From the NCBI GenBank assembly GCA_901538445.1, contig LR594584.1, forward strand, positions 1,530,885-1,594,884: a DNA stretch of 64,000 nucleotides. The letters are read 5' to 3'. Every line of letters begins with the position of its first letter. Positions within the stretch are counted from its first letter, which is position 1. A program made the translations under genes and the position numbers. The DNA is from Gemmataceae bacterium (GTDB taxonomy: Bacteria; Planctomycetota; Planctomycetia; Gemmatales; Gemmataceae). Positions 54,608 to 63,683 of this stretch are shown piece by piece. The notes below the pieces were generated by a model. The model did no database searches and was not told the origin of the DNA. It was given only the letters and a program-made list of their open reading frames with translations.

Positions 54608-54740
54608 CCCTCTCCCCTTGCGGGAGAGGGTGCCGCGAGTCTTCGAGCGGCGGGTGAGGGGTCGAACCCGTTGAGATGTTGACGCGTCACCCCTCACCCG
54701 GCCGCGAAGCGCGGCCACCCTCTCCCGCAAGGGGAGAGGG
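54608..54740. repeat. CCCTCTCC/GGGTGAGG palindromic repeat
   Basis: Two facing palindromes, CCCTCTCCCCTTGCGGGAGA followed by GGGTGAGGGG and the inverted partner, fill the gap between two genes of the VWA cluster. Same family as 1789-1922. Confidence 0.8.
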
Positions 54741-54779
54741 CGGAAACAGAAACCAAGTACGACCCGACCACACCCGACC

Positions 54780-56978
54780 ATGAACAGCGTCCTCACCCAA
54801 CTGAACCACTGGCGGCTCCGCGAGCGGCTCCTCACGTTCGCGTGGGGCGCGGCCCGGTGGGCCACCGTCGTCGCCCTGGTCCTCGCGGTCGCGTGCGCCG
54901 CCGACTGGGCCATCGACCGGTACTCCGGCTCGCCCGGGTGGCGCAAGGCGGTCCGGTGGACCGGCGTGCTCGCCGCCGACCCGCTCGCCGTCGGGCACAC
55001 CCCGTTCGGCGTCCGGTTCCTCATGACCGCCGCGCAGCTCGCCCTCGCCGGGGCGCTGGCGTACCACCTCGTCGTCCGCCCGTGGCGCACGACCCCGCAC
55101 ATCGACGACCTCGCGCTGCGGGCCGAGCGGGCGCACCCGGAGTTCGACCACCGGCTCGTCACCGCGCTCCAACTGAACCGGCCCACCGCCGACACCCGCG
55201 GCATGTCGAAGGCGCTCATCGCCGACGTCACCCGCGAGGCCGGCGAGATCGCCGCGAGGCACGACTTCGGCAAGCTCGTCGACTACCGCCGGCTCAAGCT
55301 CGCGGCCGCCGTGCTGGTGCCGGCGCTCGTCGTGTGGGGCGCGTTCGCCGCGGCCAACGCGCCGCTCGCCGCGATCCTCGTGCAGCGGCAGGCGCTGCTG
55401 AAGGTCGAGATTCCCCGCGACACCCGCCTGGAGAACCGCACCCCCGAGGTGTTCCCGACCGGGGCCGAGGTCACCGTGCGGTACGCCGCGAGCGGCAAGT
55501 TCACGCCGAACTCGGTCGGCACCCTCGTCGTCGTGCCGACCGGTCAGCCGGCGGAGTTCTACGAACTGACCAACGAGAAGGGACCGGACGGCGCGCCGAC
55601 CGACATCTTCTCGGTGAAGCTCCCGGCGTCGTCGATCGACTTCAGCTTCCGGGCGCGGCTCGAGGACGGCCGCACCGACGAGGCGAGCACGGTGCGGTTC
55701 GAGTCGCCGCCGCAACTCGCCCGCGACGACCCGAGCCGCCCGCCGCTGACCGCCGAGCAGGTGCTCCCGGCGTACCTCGGCACCCGGCCCGGCGGCCAGC
55801 CGCACTTCCGCAAGAACGACGGGTGGACCCGCGGCGAGGTGATCGACGCCTTGCCCCGGTCCACGATCATCGTCGAGGCGCTGTTCAACAAGCCGGTGGT
55901 CACGGCCACGCTCGTTCCGATCGTCCGCGGCGACGGGCTCACCGAGCGCGAGCTGCCGCCGGTCGCCCCCGCGGAGGTGGGCAAGGACCGGCAGTCGGCG
56001 ACGTTCGTGGTGCCCACGGTCCCGAGGATGATCGGCTACCGCATCGACCTGACCGACTCCTACGGGTTCACGAACCCGACCCCGATCCGCCGCAACGTCC
56101 GCATGTGGGACGACCGCCCCCCGGTCGTGGACTTCAAGCCCGAGTCGACCCGGAACCCGAACCCCGAGACGTTCGACGGCACCGGGAACCCGAAGGACTA
56201 CGAGTTCGACATGGCGCTCGCGCCGGACGGGCTCGTCATGGTCACCTACGCGGCCCGGTCCGAGGTCGGCGTGCGGGCCGCGAACGTCCGGTTCCGGGTC
56301 ATCCCCAAGGGCGTGCAGTTCGACCTGTACCCCGAGGAGTACCGGGCGATCCAGCACCCCCGCGACGACCCGAACCTGATCGTCTACGACCGGCTCCCGC
56401 TCACGCGGTTCGTGCCCCCGAAGAACGCCGACCTGGGGCCGTTCGTCCCCGACCTGGGGCTGTTCGCGTACTCGTTCACGCGCACCGTCGAGGTGCTCGG
56501 GTTCGAGTTCCAGATGGACGTGGTGCCGCGGAACAACCGGAACCGGGTGAACGTGCAGTTCTACCCGTTCCCGTCCCGCGACCCGGCCGAGGAGCCCGGC
56601 GAGCTGGAGGCCGGCGGGCGGTACAACTTCGAGATCGCCGGGCTGCAGAAGAAGTACCCGGAGGTGCAGTCCGACGGGAAAATTGTTTTACGGACCGCGA
56701 AACTTGAGGTCGGCGACACGGTTGAAGTGTACGTCGAAGTGTTCGACAAGCTCCCGGTCGTGGACGCGAAGGGGAAGCCGATCCTGGGCGACGACGGCAA
56801 GCCGCTCCCCCCCCGGCCCGCCGGGTACACCCGCGAGGCCCGCCGGAAGATCGTCGTCACCGAGGCCGACGCGGCGATGGCCCTGCTCGCCCGCGACGAG
56901 TCCCGCATGAAGCTCCGCGACAAGGTGAACGAACTCGCCCGCGACCAGTTCGAGGTGTTCAAGCCCAAGAAGAAGTGA
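54780..56978 (+). CDS. Membrane protein of the MoxR-VWA cluster (DUF4175-like layout)
   Basis: This 732-residue protein has three N-terminal membrane helices (about 20-45, 80-100, 170-195) separated by a short helical domain (DDLALRAERAHPEFDHRLVTALQL). A long periplasmic region of beta-rich repeats follows (LTAEQVLPAYLGTRPG, RMIGYRIDLTDSYGFTNP). The layout resembles DUF4175-type proteins of this cluster, but the family call is tentative. The C-terminus (MKLRDKVNELARDQFEVFKPKKK) is a short helix and basic tail. Confidence 0.75.
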   Translation: MNSVLTQLNHWRLRERLLTFAWGAARWATVVALVLAVACAADWAIDRYSGSPGWRKAVRWTGVLAADPLAVGHTPFGVRFLMTAAQLALAGALAYHLVVRPWRTTPHIDDLALRAERAHPEFDHRLVTALQLNRPTADTRGMSKALIADVTREAGEIAARHDFGKLVDYRRLKLAAAVLVPALVVWGAFAAANAPLAAILVQRQALLKVEIPRDTRLENRTPEVFPTGAEVTVRYAASGKFTPNSVGTLVVVPTGQPAEFYELTNEKGPDGAPTDIFSVKLPASSIDFSFRARLEDGRTDEASTVRFESPPQLARDDPSRPPLTAEQVLPAYLGTRPGGQPHFRKNDGWTRGEVIDALPRSTIIVEALFNKPVVTATLVPIVRGDGLTERELPPVAPAEVGKDRQSATFVVPTVPRMIGYRIDLTDSYGFTNPTPIRRNVRMWDDRPPVVDFKPESTRNPNPETFDGTGNPKDYEFDMALAPDGLVMVTYAARSEVGVRAANVRFRVIPKGVQFDLYPEEYRAIQHPRDDPNLIVYDRLPLTRFVPPKNADLGPFVPDLGLFAYSFTRTVEVLGFEFQMDVVPRNNRNRVNVQFYPFPSRDPAEEPGELEAGGRYNFEIAGLQKKYPEVQSDGKIVLRTAKLEVGDTVEVYVEVFDKLPVVDAKGKPILGDDGKPLPPRPAGYTREARRKIVVTEADAAMALLARDESRMKLRDKVNELARDQFEVFKPKKK

Positions 56979-57168
56979 GCACGGGGCGTTACGTTCGTCT
57001 TTCGGTCGGGGCGTCACGCGGGTGTAACGCCCCGGCCGGGTTCGGAAACGATAACGCGCTGTAACTCGTCCCAGTTTCGTGTTGCAAACGGTTCGCCGCA
57101 CACCGATAGTACATGGACCCACCCGGGTCGTCCTCTCTCGACCCGACCCGCCTCAAGGAGGCCCGCCG

Positions 57169-60100
57169 ATGGCCGCCGGACGTCGCAGTCGCTTGTTCGC
57201 GATCCTGGTTCTGGTCGGGGCCACCACCTCGATCGCCGTTTCCAAGGACGCCGACCCGGCCAAGCAGCGGGACGAGCAGAAGAAGATCAAGCAGCGGGTC
57301 GATGAGACGGCGCGCCGCCTGGGCTCGACGCTCGACGCCATGTCGTTCCAGCGGCTCACCCCGACCGTCGAGCGGAAGATGCTCGACCGCATGGTGACCG
57401 AGTTCCGCGGGCTGAGCGACAACGAGATCCGCGACATCCTCGGCAAGCTCGAAGCGGCCATCGCCGCCACCAACCCGGACACCGCGACCGCCGCCCAAAA
57501 GGAAGCGGTTGCCAAGCAGCGGGCCGTCGTCGAGCAGCTCCGCGGCATGCTCTTCAAGCTGGACATCGTGCGGAACCTCGACGAGGCCGCCGCCCGGCTC
57601 GACCGCGCCGCCGACACCCAACTGAACATCAACGTCGAGACCCTCACCAACGCCCGGCTGCCCCGCAAGCCCGGCCGCGTCGTGATCGACGACCGCGAGC
57701 AGCTCGGCATCGAGGAAGAGGACCTCCGCAAGGAAGTGGCCTCGGTGATCGACCAGGTCGCCGTGCTGGTCAACGACCCCGTCATCTCGAAGAGCCTGAG
57801 CCAGGAGCAGAAGGACCGCATCGCGGCCGCCGAGGTGCTCCCCCGCGGGAACCGCCTCGTCGCCGAGATCGACGTGACCGTCCGCACCCTCCGCGGCGCG
57901 AACTTCACCGACGCCGGCGAGCGCCAGCGCCGCCACGCAAAGGAACTCAAGGACCTCGCCGCCGCGCTCCGGACCCCGCCGGCCGACCGCCTCACCGCAC
58001 TCAAGCAGGCCGCCGACAAGGTCGCCAAGGCGCTCGACGCCCAGACCAAGGTGAACAACGACGCCGCCGAGAAGGTCACCAAGGAGGAGGAAGCGAAGGC
58101 CCGCAAGGCCGGCCAGGACCCGAAGGTCGTGAAGGGCAACGAACTCGCCAACCAGCAGACCAAGGCCGAGTTCGCCACCCGCGACGCCCGCAAGGCCGCC
58201 GAGCAGGCCGCCCCGGAGGTCGCCGACCTGCTCAAGCCGGCCGAGAACAACCAGTGGAAGGCCGAGGACGCGCTCCGCGAGGGCAAGGTCGAGGAGGCCA
58301 AGAAGCCCCAGGAGAAGGCGCTGGAAGACCTGAAGACCGCCAAGGCCGAACTCGACCGCCAGATCGCCGCCGCCGAGATGGCCAAGCAGGACCCGCTCGC
58401 CGCCGTCAAGCAGGCCGCCGAGCGCGTCGAGCAGCTCATCAAGGACCAGAAGGACGCCGCCAAGAAGGCCGAAAAGGCCGAGGCCAACCCGAACAAGCTC
58501 GCCGACGCCAAGGTCGCGCAGAAGGACGTGAGCAAGGCGACCGACGAGGTCCGCGAGATGCCGCTGCCGCCGAACGAGCAGGCCAAGGCCGCGCTCGACA
58601 AGGCCGCCGAGGCCCAGAAGCAGGCCAACGAGAAGCTCGACAACAAGGCCCCGGCCGACGCCAAGCAGCCCCAGAAGGAGGCCATCAAGGCCCTCGAGGA
58701 GGCCAAGGCCGCGCTCGACCAGCAGGCCAAGAACATCGAGGAGCGCCGCGCCGAGATCGCCAAGCTCGAGGAGATCAAGGACAAGCTCGAGCAGCTCGCG
58801 AAGAACGAGAAGAACGTCGCCAAGGACGCCGCGAAGGCCGCCGCGGACCCGAAAAAGCCGGACACCGCCGACGTCGCCAAGAAGCAGGACGACCTCAAGG
58901 AGCCGACCAAGAACGCCGCCGACGCGCTCAAGGAAATCGCCGACAAGAACAAGAACGCCGACCCGATGGCCGCCGAGAAGATCAACGACGCGGCCAAGAA
59001 GGTCGACGACGCCAACATGAAGCAGGACGGGGCCAAGAAGGACCTCGACATGAACATGCCGATGGCCGGCGGCGAGAAGGCGATGGAGGCCGCCAAGAAG
59101 ATCGAGGACGCCGCCAAGGACGTCCAGGCCCAGATCGACCAGAAGAAGGGCCAGGAGGCGAAGGACCAGGCCGCCCTCCAGCCGAACAAGGTCGATCCGA
59201 TGAACGCCGCCGAGCAGGTCCAGAAGGCGCTCGAGCAGGCGAAGATGGCCGCCGAGAAGGCCAACGAGGCCAACATGGCCGGCATGCCGCCCCCGATGAT
59301 GGGCGAGAAGGGCATGATGGACAAGGGCATGATGGCCGGCGAGATGCCGATGGGCGAAAAGGGCATGCAGCCGATGGGCGAGAAGGGGATGCCGGACATC
59401 GCCGAACTGCAGAAGCAGATCGCCAAGCAGGCCGCCGACCAGAAGCTCCCCGAGGCCGCCAAGGCCGCCGACATGGCCGCCAAGGCCATCGAGAAGGGCG
59501 ACCTCCCCGCCGCCATCGAGAACCAGCAGAAGGCCCTCGACCAACTCAAGATGGCCGCCGAGAAGGGCATGATGGAAGGCGGCATGATGGGCGAGAAGGG
59601 CATGCAGCCCATGGGCGAGAAGGGCATGGGCGAGAAGGGCATGGGCATGGGGATGGGAATGGGCGAAGGAATGGGAATGGGCATGGGGATGATGCCGGGT
59701 GAGCTTGCGAAGCAGCAGCAACAGGTGCTCGATGCGACCAAGGCTCTTCAGCAGTCCCAGCAGGCGAACAACGCCGCCCAGGCCGCCATCCAACAGGCCC
59801 AGGCGAACGCCCCGATGGCCGTGCAGATGCAGCTGCAACAGGCCCAGATGCAACTGCAACAGGCCCAGATGCAACTGCAACAGGGTCAACCGGGCCAGGC
59901 CGGGATGAACCAGGAAGGAGCCGCCCAGGCGCTCCAACAAGCCCTCGACACTCTCCAGGCCGCCCAGCAACCCGGAATGGGGATGGGCATGGGAATGGGT
60001 ATGGGGATGGGTATGGGTGAAGGCATGGGCATGGGCATGGGCATGGGCCAAGGGATGGGCATGGGAATGGGAATGGGGATGGGCCAAGGGATGGGGATGG

Positions 60101-60399
60101 GCATGGGCATGGGAATGGGCCAAGGGATGGGGATGGGGATGGGCATGGGAATGGGGACCGCCCAGCAGGGCATGAACATGGGCATGGGCGAGGGCGACAT
60201 GCAGGGCGGCGAGAAGCTCAAGAACGCGGGCTCGACCGGCACCGTGGCCACCGGCGACGGCACCTTCATCAAGCTCCGCGACAAGCAGCGCGAGAAGGTC
60301 CAGCAGGGGGCCGACACCCAGTTCCCCGCCGAGTTCCGCGAGTTGATCAAGCAGTACAATGTGAACATCAAGAACGCCAAGCCCGCCGGCGGGAAGTGA
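57169..60399 (+). CDS. Secreted giant coiled-coil protein with Gly-Met repeats
   Basis: This 1076-residue protein starts with a signal peptide (SRLFAILVLVGATTSIAVS). About 650 residues of Ala/Lys/Glu/Asp-rich coiled coil follow (AAKKAEKAEANPNKLADAKVAQ and similar). A methionine-rich zone (about 705-800, GEKGMMDKGMMAGEMPMGEKG) leads into a Gly-Met zone (about 805-845). Then come a Gln-rich tandem repeat (QLQQAQMQLQQAQM, about 886-908) and a long run of Gly-Met dipeptides with rare E/Q interruptions (about 937-1005). The C-terminal ~65 residues (GTFIKLRDKQREKVQQGADTQFPAEFRELIKQYN) look like a small conserved domain. I know no function for it. It ends the VWA cluster. Confidence 0.85.
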   Translation: MAAGRRSRLFAILVLVGATTSIAVSKDADPAKQRDEQKKIKQRVDETARRLGSTLDAMSFQRLTPTVERKMLDRMVTEFRGLSDNEIRDILGKLEAAIAATNPDTATAAQKEAVAKQRAVVEQLRGMLFKLDIVRNLDEAAARLDRAADTQLNINVETLTNARLPRKPGRVVIDDREQLGIEEEDLRKEVASVIDQVAVLVNDPVISKSLSQEQKDRIAAAEVLPRGNRLVAEIDVTVRTLRGANFTDAGERQRRHAKELKDLAAALRTPPADRLTALKQAADKVAKALDAQTKVNNDAAEKVTKEEEAKARKAGQDPKVVKGNELANQQTKAEFATRDARKAAEQAAPEVADLLKPAENNQWKAEDALREGKVEEAKKPQEKALEDLKTAKAELDRQIAAAEMAKQDPLAAVKQAAERVEQLIKDQKDAAKKAEKAEANPNKLADAKVAQKDVSKATDEVREMPLPPNEQAKAALDKAAEAQKQANEKLDNKAPADAKQPQKEAIKALEEAKAALDQQAKNIEERRAEIAKLEEIKDKLEQLAKNEKNVAKDAAKAAADPKKPDTADVAKKQDDLKEPTKNAADALKEIADKNKNADPMAAEKINDAAKKVDDANMKQDGAKKDLDMNMPMAGGEKAMEAAKKIEDAAKDVQAQIDQKKGQEAKDQAALQPNKVDPMNAAEQVQKALEQAKMAAEKANEANMAGMPPPMMGEKGMMDKGMMAGEMPMGEKGMQPMGEKGMPDIAELQKQIAKQAADQKLPEAAKAADMAAKAIEKGDLPAAIENQQKALDQLKMAAEKGMMEGGMMGEKGMQPMGEKGMGEKGMGMGMGMGEGMGMGMGMMPGELAKQQQQVLDATKALQQSQQANNAAQAAIQQAQANAPMAVQMQLQQAQMQLQQAQMQLQQGQPGQAGMNQEGAAQALQQALDTLQAAQQPGMGMGMGMGMGMGMGEGMGMGMGMGQGMGMGMGMGMGQGMGMGMGMGMGQGMGMGMGMGMGTAQQGMNMGMGEGDMQGGEKLKNAGSTGTVATGDGTFIKLRDKQREKVQQGADTQFPAEFRELIKQYNVNIKNAKPAGGK
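59580..60210 (+). repeat. Gly-Met / Met-rich low-complexity coding repeat
   Basis: Within the coiled-coil gene, GGNATG dinucleotide-codon units repeat dozens of times. All three third-position variants GGC, GGG and GGA before ATG are mixed, so the DNA is less uniform than the protein. A tandem QLQQAQM repeat of 21-base units lies at about 59824-59886. Confidence 0.85.
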
Positions 60400-60501
60400 C
60401 GTTCGACCGGGCCTGAGCCCCGCGGGCCGGTGAGTCGAGGCCGCTCGATTCACCGGCCGCGTTCGTCCGCACCGCCGCACACTTCCACCGAGACCCCCGC
60501 G

Positions 60502-61542
60502 ATGACCCGGCACTTCCTCCTGGCCAGCACGCTCGCCGCCCTCCTCGCCGCGCCCGCCGCCACCGCGGCCCAACCGCCCGCGTCCAAGACCGACCCGAAG
60601 CCGGCGGGCAGCGTGCCCGAGGACAAGGTGAAGATGGACGCCGAGACCAAGGCGGCCGTCGAGAAGGCGCTCAAGTACCTCGCGAAGGAACAGGCGGCCG
60701 ACGGGTCGTGGGGCAACACCGCGATCACCGGGTTCACGCTCATGGCGTTCATGGCCAACGGCCACGCCCCGAACCAGGGCGACTACGGCAAGGTGGTCGC
60801 GTCCGGGGTCCGGTTCCTGCTCGCCCAGTGCCGCGACGACGGGTACATCGTCGGCTCCCGCGGCGGCAACATGTACTGCCACGGCATGGCCGCCCTCGCG
60901 CTCACGCAGGTGTACGGCATGACCGGCGACGAGGACGTCAAGAAGGTGACCAAGAAGGCCATCGACCTCATCATCAAGACCCAGAACAACGAGGGCGGGT
61001 GGCGGTACGACCCGTCCCCCACCGGGGCCGACATCTCGGTCACCATCATGCAGGTCATGGCCCTCCGCGGGGCCAAGGACGCCGGCCTCCAGGTGCCCGA
61101 CAAGACCATGGCCGACTCGATCAAGTACATCGGCAAGTGCCGCGACCGGGTGACCGGCGGGTACAAGTACCAGCCCTACGGCGGCGCGGCCGGGTACGCC
61201 CGCACCGCGGCCGGGGTGTGCGTCCTGCAACTGTGCGGCGAGTACGAGGCGGAGGAGATCAAGAAGGCCGTCGAGTACCTGGAGAAGACCGCCGACGACC
61301 GCGGGCACTACTGGTACGGCCACTACTACGCGGCCCACGCCATGAACCAGGTCGGCGGCGAGCTGTGGGAGAAGTACTACAAGCGGATGCGGGACAAGCT
61401 CCTCGCCTCGAACTACCAGAAGGACAACGGGTCGTGGTACGACACCAGCCGCGAGGCCGGGTACGGCCCGGTGTACCAGACGTCGATCGCGGTCCTCATC
61501 CTGAGCGTCCCCACCCACTACCTGCCCATCTACCAGAAGTGA
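60502..61542 (+). CDS. Secreted prenyltransferase/squalene-oxidase-repeat (terpene-cyclase fold) protein
   Basis: This 346-residue protein has a signal peptide (FLLASTLAALLAAPAATAAQ) and an alpha/alpha toroid with repeats of the QW type: QAADGSWGNTAITGFTLMAF, NEGGWRYDPSPTGADIS and NGSWYDTSREAGYGPVYQTSIAVLIL. The aspartates of a DxDD cyclase motif are not evident, so it is probably a non-catalytic or protein-binding member. It is the last gene of the cluster and the usual partner of these VWA proteins in planctomycetes. Confidence 0.85.
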   Translation: MTRHFLLASTLAALLAAPAATAAQPPASKTDPKPAGSVPEDKVKMDAETKAAVEKALKYLAKEQAADGSWGNTAITGFTLMAFMANGHAPNQGDYGKVVASGVRFLLAQCRDDGYIVGSRGGNMYCHGMAALALTQVYGMTGDEDVKKVTKKAIDLIIKTQNNEGGWRYDPSPTGADISVTIMQVMALRGAKDAGLQVPDKTMADSIKYIGKCRDRVTGGYKYQPYGGAAGYARTAAGVCVLQLCGEYEAEEIKKAVEYLEKTADDRGHYWYGHYYAAHAMNQVGGELWEKYYKRMRDKLLASNYQKDNGSWYDTSREAGYGPVYQTSIAVLILSVPTHYLPIYQK

Positions 61543-61550
61543 CACCACCC

Positions 61551-61588
61551 CGAAGAAGCCCCGCGGTCGCGACCGCGGGGCTTCTTCG
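61551..61588. terminator. 19-bp perfect palindrome terminator, GTCGCGAC centre
   Basis: CGAAGAAGCCCCGCGGTCG and its exact complement (61551-61569, 61570-61588) form the longest of the GTCGCGAC hairpins. It lies nine bases after the cluster's last stop codon and is followed by CTTCGTG. A good candidate for ending the 15-kb cluster transcript. Confidence 0.75.
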
Positions 61589-61664
61589 CTTCGTGCGCCT
61601 CTCGTGAACCCCACCGGCCCCGAACGTGTCCCTTGCCCCTACCTGTTCCGGTGGAGGGCGTGTC

Positions 61665-62813
61665 GTGGACGGCGTGTGGCGAATCCCGGGGTGCCCCGAG
61701 CCGCCCGACTTTCGGGTGGACCTCGCCGTGCTCCGCGCGACGTTCCCGTGGCTCGAACCGCTCGGCGAGTGCCCGCAGGACCCGGTCTTCCACGCCGAGG
61801 GCGACGTCCTCACGCACCTGGCCATGGTGCTCACCGAACTCGCCGCCCTGCCCGCGTTCCGCGAGTTGAGTGAGGCCGACCGGCACGTCGCGTTCGCGGG
61901 CACCCTGCTCCACGACATCGCGAAGCCCGAGTGTACGCGAGTCGAGCCCGACGGCCGGGTGCGGTCGCCCGGCCACGCCGTGAAGGGGGTGTACAAGGCC
62001 CGCCGCATCCTGACCGACGACCCGGCGTTCGCCCCGTTCGGGACGCCGTTCCACGTCCGCGAACAGGTGCTCGGGCTGGTCCGCTGGCACGGGTTGCCGG
62101 GGAACTACCCGGAGAAGCCGGACCCGCTGCGGGCGGCGGTCCTCGCGGCCGAGACGGCGCGGACCGACCTGCTCGCGATCGTCGCCGAGGCCGACCACCG
62201 CGGGCGGATCGTCGCCGCCCCGGACGACGACACGCTGACGCGGGTGCAGTTGTTCCCGACGTTCTGCGAGGAGTGCGGGGTCGCCGCCGGCCCGCGGGAA
62301 TTCGCCAACGACCACTCGCGGTTCACGTACTTCCGCACCCCCGGCGAGCACCCGACGCTGAGCCTCTTCGACGACACGCGAACCGAGGTCACGGTGCTCT
62401 CGGGGCTCCCCGGCAGCGGCAAGGACACCTGGCTCGCGGAACACGCCGGCGACCGCGAGGTGATCTCGCTCGACCAGATCCGCGGCGAGCTGGGCGTCGA
62501 CCCCGCGGACAACCAGAGCGAAGTCGTCGCCGCGGCCTACGACCGGGCGCGGGCGCTCCTGCGGAAATCGGTGCCGTTCGTGTGGAACGCGACGAACGTT
62601 TCGCGGGTACTCCGGGAGAAGGTCATCGGGCTGTGCGCGGACTACAAGGCGCGGGTCCGGGTGGTGTACCTGGAGCCGCCGGTCCCGCTGACCCGCGAGC
62701 GGAACCGCGGCCGCGAGCGGAAGGTGCCGGTGCGGGTGTGGGAGCGGCTGTTCGACAAGCTCGACGTGCCCACGCGGGCCGAGTGCCACGCGGTGGAGTA
62801 CCGCGTGGGGTGA
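61665..62813 (+). CDS. HD-domain and P-loop kinase fusion protein
   Basis: This 382-residue cytoplasmic protein joins two catalytic modules. Residues 45-200 are an HD phosphohydrolase-like domain (LTHLAMVLTEL, LLHDIAKPE with His83-Asp84, and LGLVRWHG). Residues 240-382 are a polynucleotide-kinase-type P-loop domain (GLPGSGKDT, 247-255; VISLDQIRGELG; FVWNATNVSRVLREKVIGL; LTRERNRGRERKVPV as lid). This resembles bacterial RNA-repair or tRNA-end-processing kinase fusions, but the substrate is unknown. I chose the GTG at 61665 with GGAGGG upstream; a GTG at 61626 would add 13 residues. Confidence 0.82.
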   Translation: MDGVWRIPGCPEPPDFRVDLAVLRATFPWLEPLGECPQDPVFHAEGDVLTHLAMVLTELAALPAFRELSEADRHVAFAGTLLHDIAKPECTRVEPDGRVRSPGHAVKGVYKARRILTDDPAFAPFGTPFHVREQVLGLVRWHGLPGNYPEKPDPLRAAVLAAETARTDLLAIVAEADHRGRIVAAPDDDTLTRVQLFPTFCEECGVAAGPREFANDHSRFTYFRTPGEHPTLSLFDDTRTEVTVLSGLPGSGKDTWLAEHAGDREVISLDQIRGELGVDPADNQSEVVAAAYDRARALLRKSVPFVWNATNVSRVLREKVIGLCADYKARVRVVYLEPPVPLTRERNRGRERKVPVRVWERLFDKLDVPTRAECHAVEYRVG

Positions 62814-62815
62814 CG

Positions 62816-62844
62816 CCGGGCCGGGGCCGCGAGCCCCGGCCCGG
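62816..62844. terminator. 12-bp GC terminator stem after the HD-kinase gene
   Basis: CCGGGCCGGGGC (62816-62827) and GCCCCGGCCCGG (62833-62844) pair perfectly around a CGCGA loop, three bases after the stop. No T tract. Confidence 0.6.
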
Positions 62845-63008
62845 TTCGTCGGGTATCGGGGCGAACGATACCAGAGTTTGGCCGGGCCGCGGCCCGACCT
62901 ATCCCGATCCGGCCGCCGTATCATAAAATGAGCCACCTCTGACAGCCGCTCCGCCGTGCCGGCCGACCGTGTAAGTCGTCCGCTGTGCCGCCGGTATCAC
63001 CCACCGGG

Positions 63009-63635
63009 ATGCCCCGAATGGCCGAGCCGCCGCTCACCCGGGTCACCCTGCTCACGCGCATCCGGGACGGCCGCGACACGGCCGCCTGGCGCGAGTTCGT
63101 GCAGTTGTACGGCCCCGTGGTGTACCGGTTCGCCCGCAACCGCGGCCTCCAGGACGCCGACGCCGCCGACCTGATGCAGGACGTGCTCCGGAGCGTCGCC
63201 CGCAACGCCCACCGCATGGAGTACGACCCGAAGCGGGGCACGTTCCGCGGGTGGCTGTACACGGTCACCCGGAACAAGATCTACAACTTCCTGAGCAGCC
63301 AGCGGAACCGGCCCCGCGGGACCGGCGACGCCGACGCCCAGGAGCGGCTGGAGGCCGCCCCGGCCCGGGACGACGACGGGCCGGACGCCGAGTGGGAGAA
63401 GGAGTACCAGCGGCGGCTCACGGCCCGTGCGATGGAGCGGGTGAAGGACGAGTTCCAGCCGGCGACCTGGCAGGCGTTCTGGCAAACGGCCGTCGAGGGG
63501 GCGGCCGCCGCGGAGGTCGGTGTGGGGTTGAAAATGACCCCCGGGGCCGTGTACGTCGCCAAGAGCCGCGTCCTGGCCCGCCTCCGGGACGAGGTGAAGA
63601 AGCTCATGGACGACGAGGACAACAACAGCCCGTGA
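63009..63635 (+). CDS. ECF-type RNA polymerase sigma factor
   Basis: This 208-residue protein has a region 2 (TAAWREFVQLYGPVVYRFARNRGLQDADAADLMQDVLRSVAR with FRGWLYTVTRNKIYNFL) and a region 4-like helix-turn-helix (AAAAEVGVGLKMTPGAVYVAKSRVLARLRDEVKKL). Length and motifs fit the planctomycete ECF groups linked to protein-kinase or anti-sigma genes. The next gene begins 48 bases later. The ATG at 63009 is used; 63018 is possible. Confidence 0.88.
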   Translation: MPRMAEPPLTRVTLLTRIRDGRDTAAWREFVQLYGPVVYRFARNRGLQDADAADLMQDVLRSVARNAHRMEYDPKRGTFRGWLYTVTRNKIYNFLSSQRNRPRGTGDADAQERLEAAPARDDDGPDAEWEKEYQRRLTARAMERVKDEFQPATWQAFWQTAVEGAAAAEVGVGLKMTPGAVYVAKSRVLARLRDEVKKLMDDEDNNSP

Positions 63636-63683
63636 TCAGGCGGCGCCGGGCGTCTGCGACGCCGGGACCGCCCGGGACAAGCC

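Noticed and set aside
51238-54690. A 1150-residue frame on the - strand
   Set aside because: Antisense to the two VWA genes, which carry intact metal sites; no family signal.
56982-57034. A terminator formed by CGGGGCGTTAC and GTAACGCCCCG
   Set aside because: The 11-bp arms are separated by a 31-base loop containing competing pairings, and the downstream gene is in the same cluster; too weak to list as a terminator.
56989-61614. A 1541-residue His/Leu/Gly-rich frame on the - strand
   Set aside because: The striking His-Ala-His runs are the antisense of the Gly-Met and coiled-coil coding repeats, not a real histidine-rich protein.
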